Shown: one piece after another, positions 62,350 through 64,000 of the stretch
Layout: each line of letters begins with the position of its first letter
Position numbering within the stretch: position 1 is the first letter of the stretch
Assembly (NCBI GenBank): GCA_030686995.1
Contig: CM060680.1
Span: 202,417,322-202,481,321 of the forward strand
DNA: 64,000 nt
Source: Artemisia argyi
Lineage: Eukaryota; Streptophyta; Magnoliopsida; Asterales; Asteraceae
Direction of reading: 5' to 3'
Notes under the pieces: generated by a model
Seen by the model: the letters and a program-made list of their open reading frames with translations, nothing else
Told to the model about the DNA's origin: nothing
Databases searched by the model: none
Translations under genes and position numbers: made by a program

Positions 62350-64000
62350 TTATGCTACCCCCCTCGACGGTTGGCTCCGGTAATATGATGATGATACCAC
62401 CTGAAAATAGGGAGAGAAATATATAACGATTTGGTCATTATTTTACAAGCCAGTATTTACAGCATGTACAAATTTTACCTGATATGTTTTTGGGCCCTTT
62501 TTAAGTAAATAGCCAGCAATGTTTAGATTTTCCACAAATGTATCAATATCTGGAACTCTTAACCCGATCTTATCAGCCAAACTGTAGATTTCCTGATAAT
62601 ATTATAAGGAGGTTAGTTCCCCATTATAACGGATAGTAATCACCACGCATAAATGCTTATGATAACAATACGAAATTGGTGTTTACCGATATAGAAAAGC
62701 AGTCTTTCTGTGTCAACTCTGATTCCTTGTTTAGAGTACTTAAGAATCGCTTTGTTTCCTTCTGATGACTCATCCCACTACTCCGAGAAAAATCCACAAG
62801 TCCATGCTCGTCAACATACTTGTCAAACAAGGATTCCTTCATTATCTCAACAACATCCTTTTGGATACATATATTGAGCCAACAAACCATTAAGATATTG
62901 TGGAATATAAACATTTATTAGTATATAAGAATGTGGCATTGCAGTTGTACTAAATGAACTTACCATAGCATCTTGAACGGTTATTTCTTCTCTCAACTCA
63001 ATCCTAGCCCTTGCTTCTGCCAACCTTACTAGACTTTCTAACTGCCTTGCTATTATCGGTGTGCCATCAGCAGACATGTTGCGGTCTCTGAGTTTTAGGT
63101 AGAACTCCTGCAGGATTTTTGCTGCTTGTCTTGTCATCCTTCATAGAAAAATAAAAATAATGTCATGAAAAAGGTTGAAGAATGGATGTTGCATCATGAT
63201 TGGTTTTTTATTTCACCTTGGAAATATAAATTTTTTTGCATAGGCGATATATTTACGAAGAAGAGGACCAGGCAATGGAACAAAATCACGGTCGTGCCTC
63301 GGATCAATTCTCAACCTTTTAACTAATGAACCATTCTTTCCATTCAAGTATGTGAAGTTATCACTTGGAGATTCTGCAGCATACATATAAAGAGCCCTCT
63401 CATTCAAAAACCCAATGGGATAAATAAATCTACTGAGATAAGTACACACCTTTTAGTCTTTTCAAAGCTTATGATGTATCCACATGCCCAGCATGCAGCT
63501 ACAAGAAAAAGAAACCGTTACACTGTGATTGTCACTCGCGGCACAAGCTATAAGATAAAACGACCAAATAGGTGACATAATGTATCCTCAAAAGAGGTAA
63601 TCCACTACAACGGAAGGACTTGGCATATAGTGACTTACTGACATAATGTGTTCCGAAACTCGTTTGTCAAGTAGCTCATCAGGCTTGTCAAGTAATATGA
63701 AAACCAAATCAAACCGTGATAGGAGAGGAGCATTCATTTTCAAATTTTCATTCACAGTTTTCGCCCGGCTACAACCAAAATATGAAATTAGTAAAATGAA
63801 AGCAATTTGAAAAAAATGTTTATTGATAATTAATAAATAAAATCAAAAACAATATGTACTTGTAATGACCACCAACAGGGTTTGCTGCTGCTAAAACAGT
63901 TGTTTGAGCCGATAAACTTGCTACTAGTCCTGCCTTGGCAACTGATACACGTTGTTGCTCCATAGCTTCAAGTAGAGACTGGTGCTTATAAATGTCAACA
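62350..64000 (-). CDS. MCM8: MCM8 helicase, C-terminal part (partial), with an in-frame TAA
   Basis: MCM8 pairs with MCM9 as a DNA helicase in homologous recombination repair and meiosis. Minus-strand exons: >64000-63860, 63768-63639, 63498-63450, 63373-63217, 63138-62964, 62857-62687, 62592-62479, 62400-62350 (stop 62350-62352), all GT-AG. Visible are the AAA+ core ([31 protein letters not shown]), the arginine finger ([17 protein letters not shown]), the lid region ([37 protein letters not shown]) and the C-terminal winged-helix part ([20 protein letters not shown]). The order and wording fit plant MCM8 rather than other MCMs. The 49-nt exon joins in phase on both sides but its tenth codon is TAA (63469-63471). 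As read, the product would end before the lid and winged helix. Walker A and B lie beyond the window. Confidence 0.85.

Overview
The window is plant nuclear DNA: split genes with GT-AG introns, AT-rich spacers, and densely nested LTR, Helitron, MULE, hAT, Harbinger and Stowaway-like elements. The style of the ANK/PGG genes and of the repeats suggests an Asteraceae-type eudicot, but that is an inference.

Layout. 0.7-22.8 kb and 42.9-49.8 kb are two copies of one segmental duplication. Each carries a six-exon minus-strand gene that joins a retrotransposon-gag-like first exon to ankyrin repeats and a membrane PGG domain (ACD6-like). The right copy (44786-49651) is intact on paper at 844 aa. The left copy (17926-22621) is phase-perfect but has one in-frame stop. 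A third, inverted fragment (exons 3-4) lies at 34.2-34.6 kb. The left copy has been hit by a copia-type LTR element (750-7975, 5-bp TSD), by a minus-strand Helitron inside that element (4740-7516), by a SINE, and by a 7.65-kb Helitron (9538-17191) carrying COBRA-like exons and a foldback MULE with 9-bp TSD. The right copy preserves empty sites for several of these.

23-42 kb is repeat-rich: hAT, Harbinger and Stowaway MITEs, two tandem 1.1-1.3 kb repeats, a broken Transposase_24 (En/Spm) gene, and a second duplicated block (31.77-33.09 and 38.32-41.09 kb) in which one copy holds a Helitron and MITEs absent from the other.

51.9-62.3 kb is the most gene-like accessory island. It has a ten-exon DUF1985 + coiled coil + Ulp1-type (C48) cysteine protease gene with a complete catalytic set, two 530-bp direct repeats each holding a long hairpin, a DUF1985 relic, a two-exon PB1-like gene with four C-terminal repeats, and a small frameshifted coiled-coil gene. 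Clusters of an AGCGAC word flank or precede these genes. Members of this type are often carried by Mutator-like elements, but no terminal repeats were proven here.

62.35-64 kb is the 3' half of an MCM8 helicase gene on the minus strand, running off the right edge, with an in-frame TAA in a 49-nt exon.
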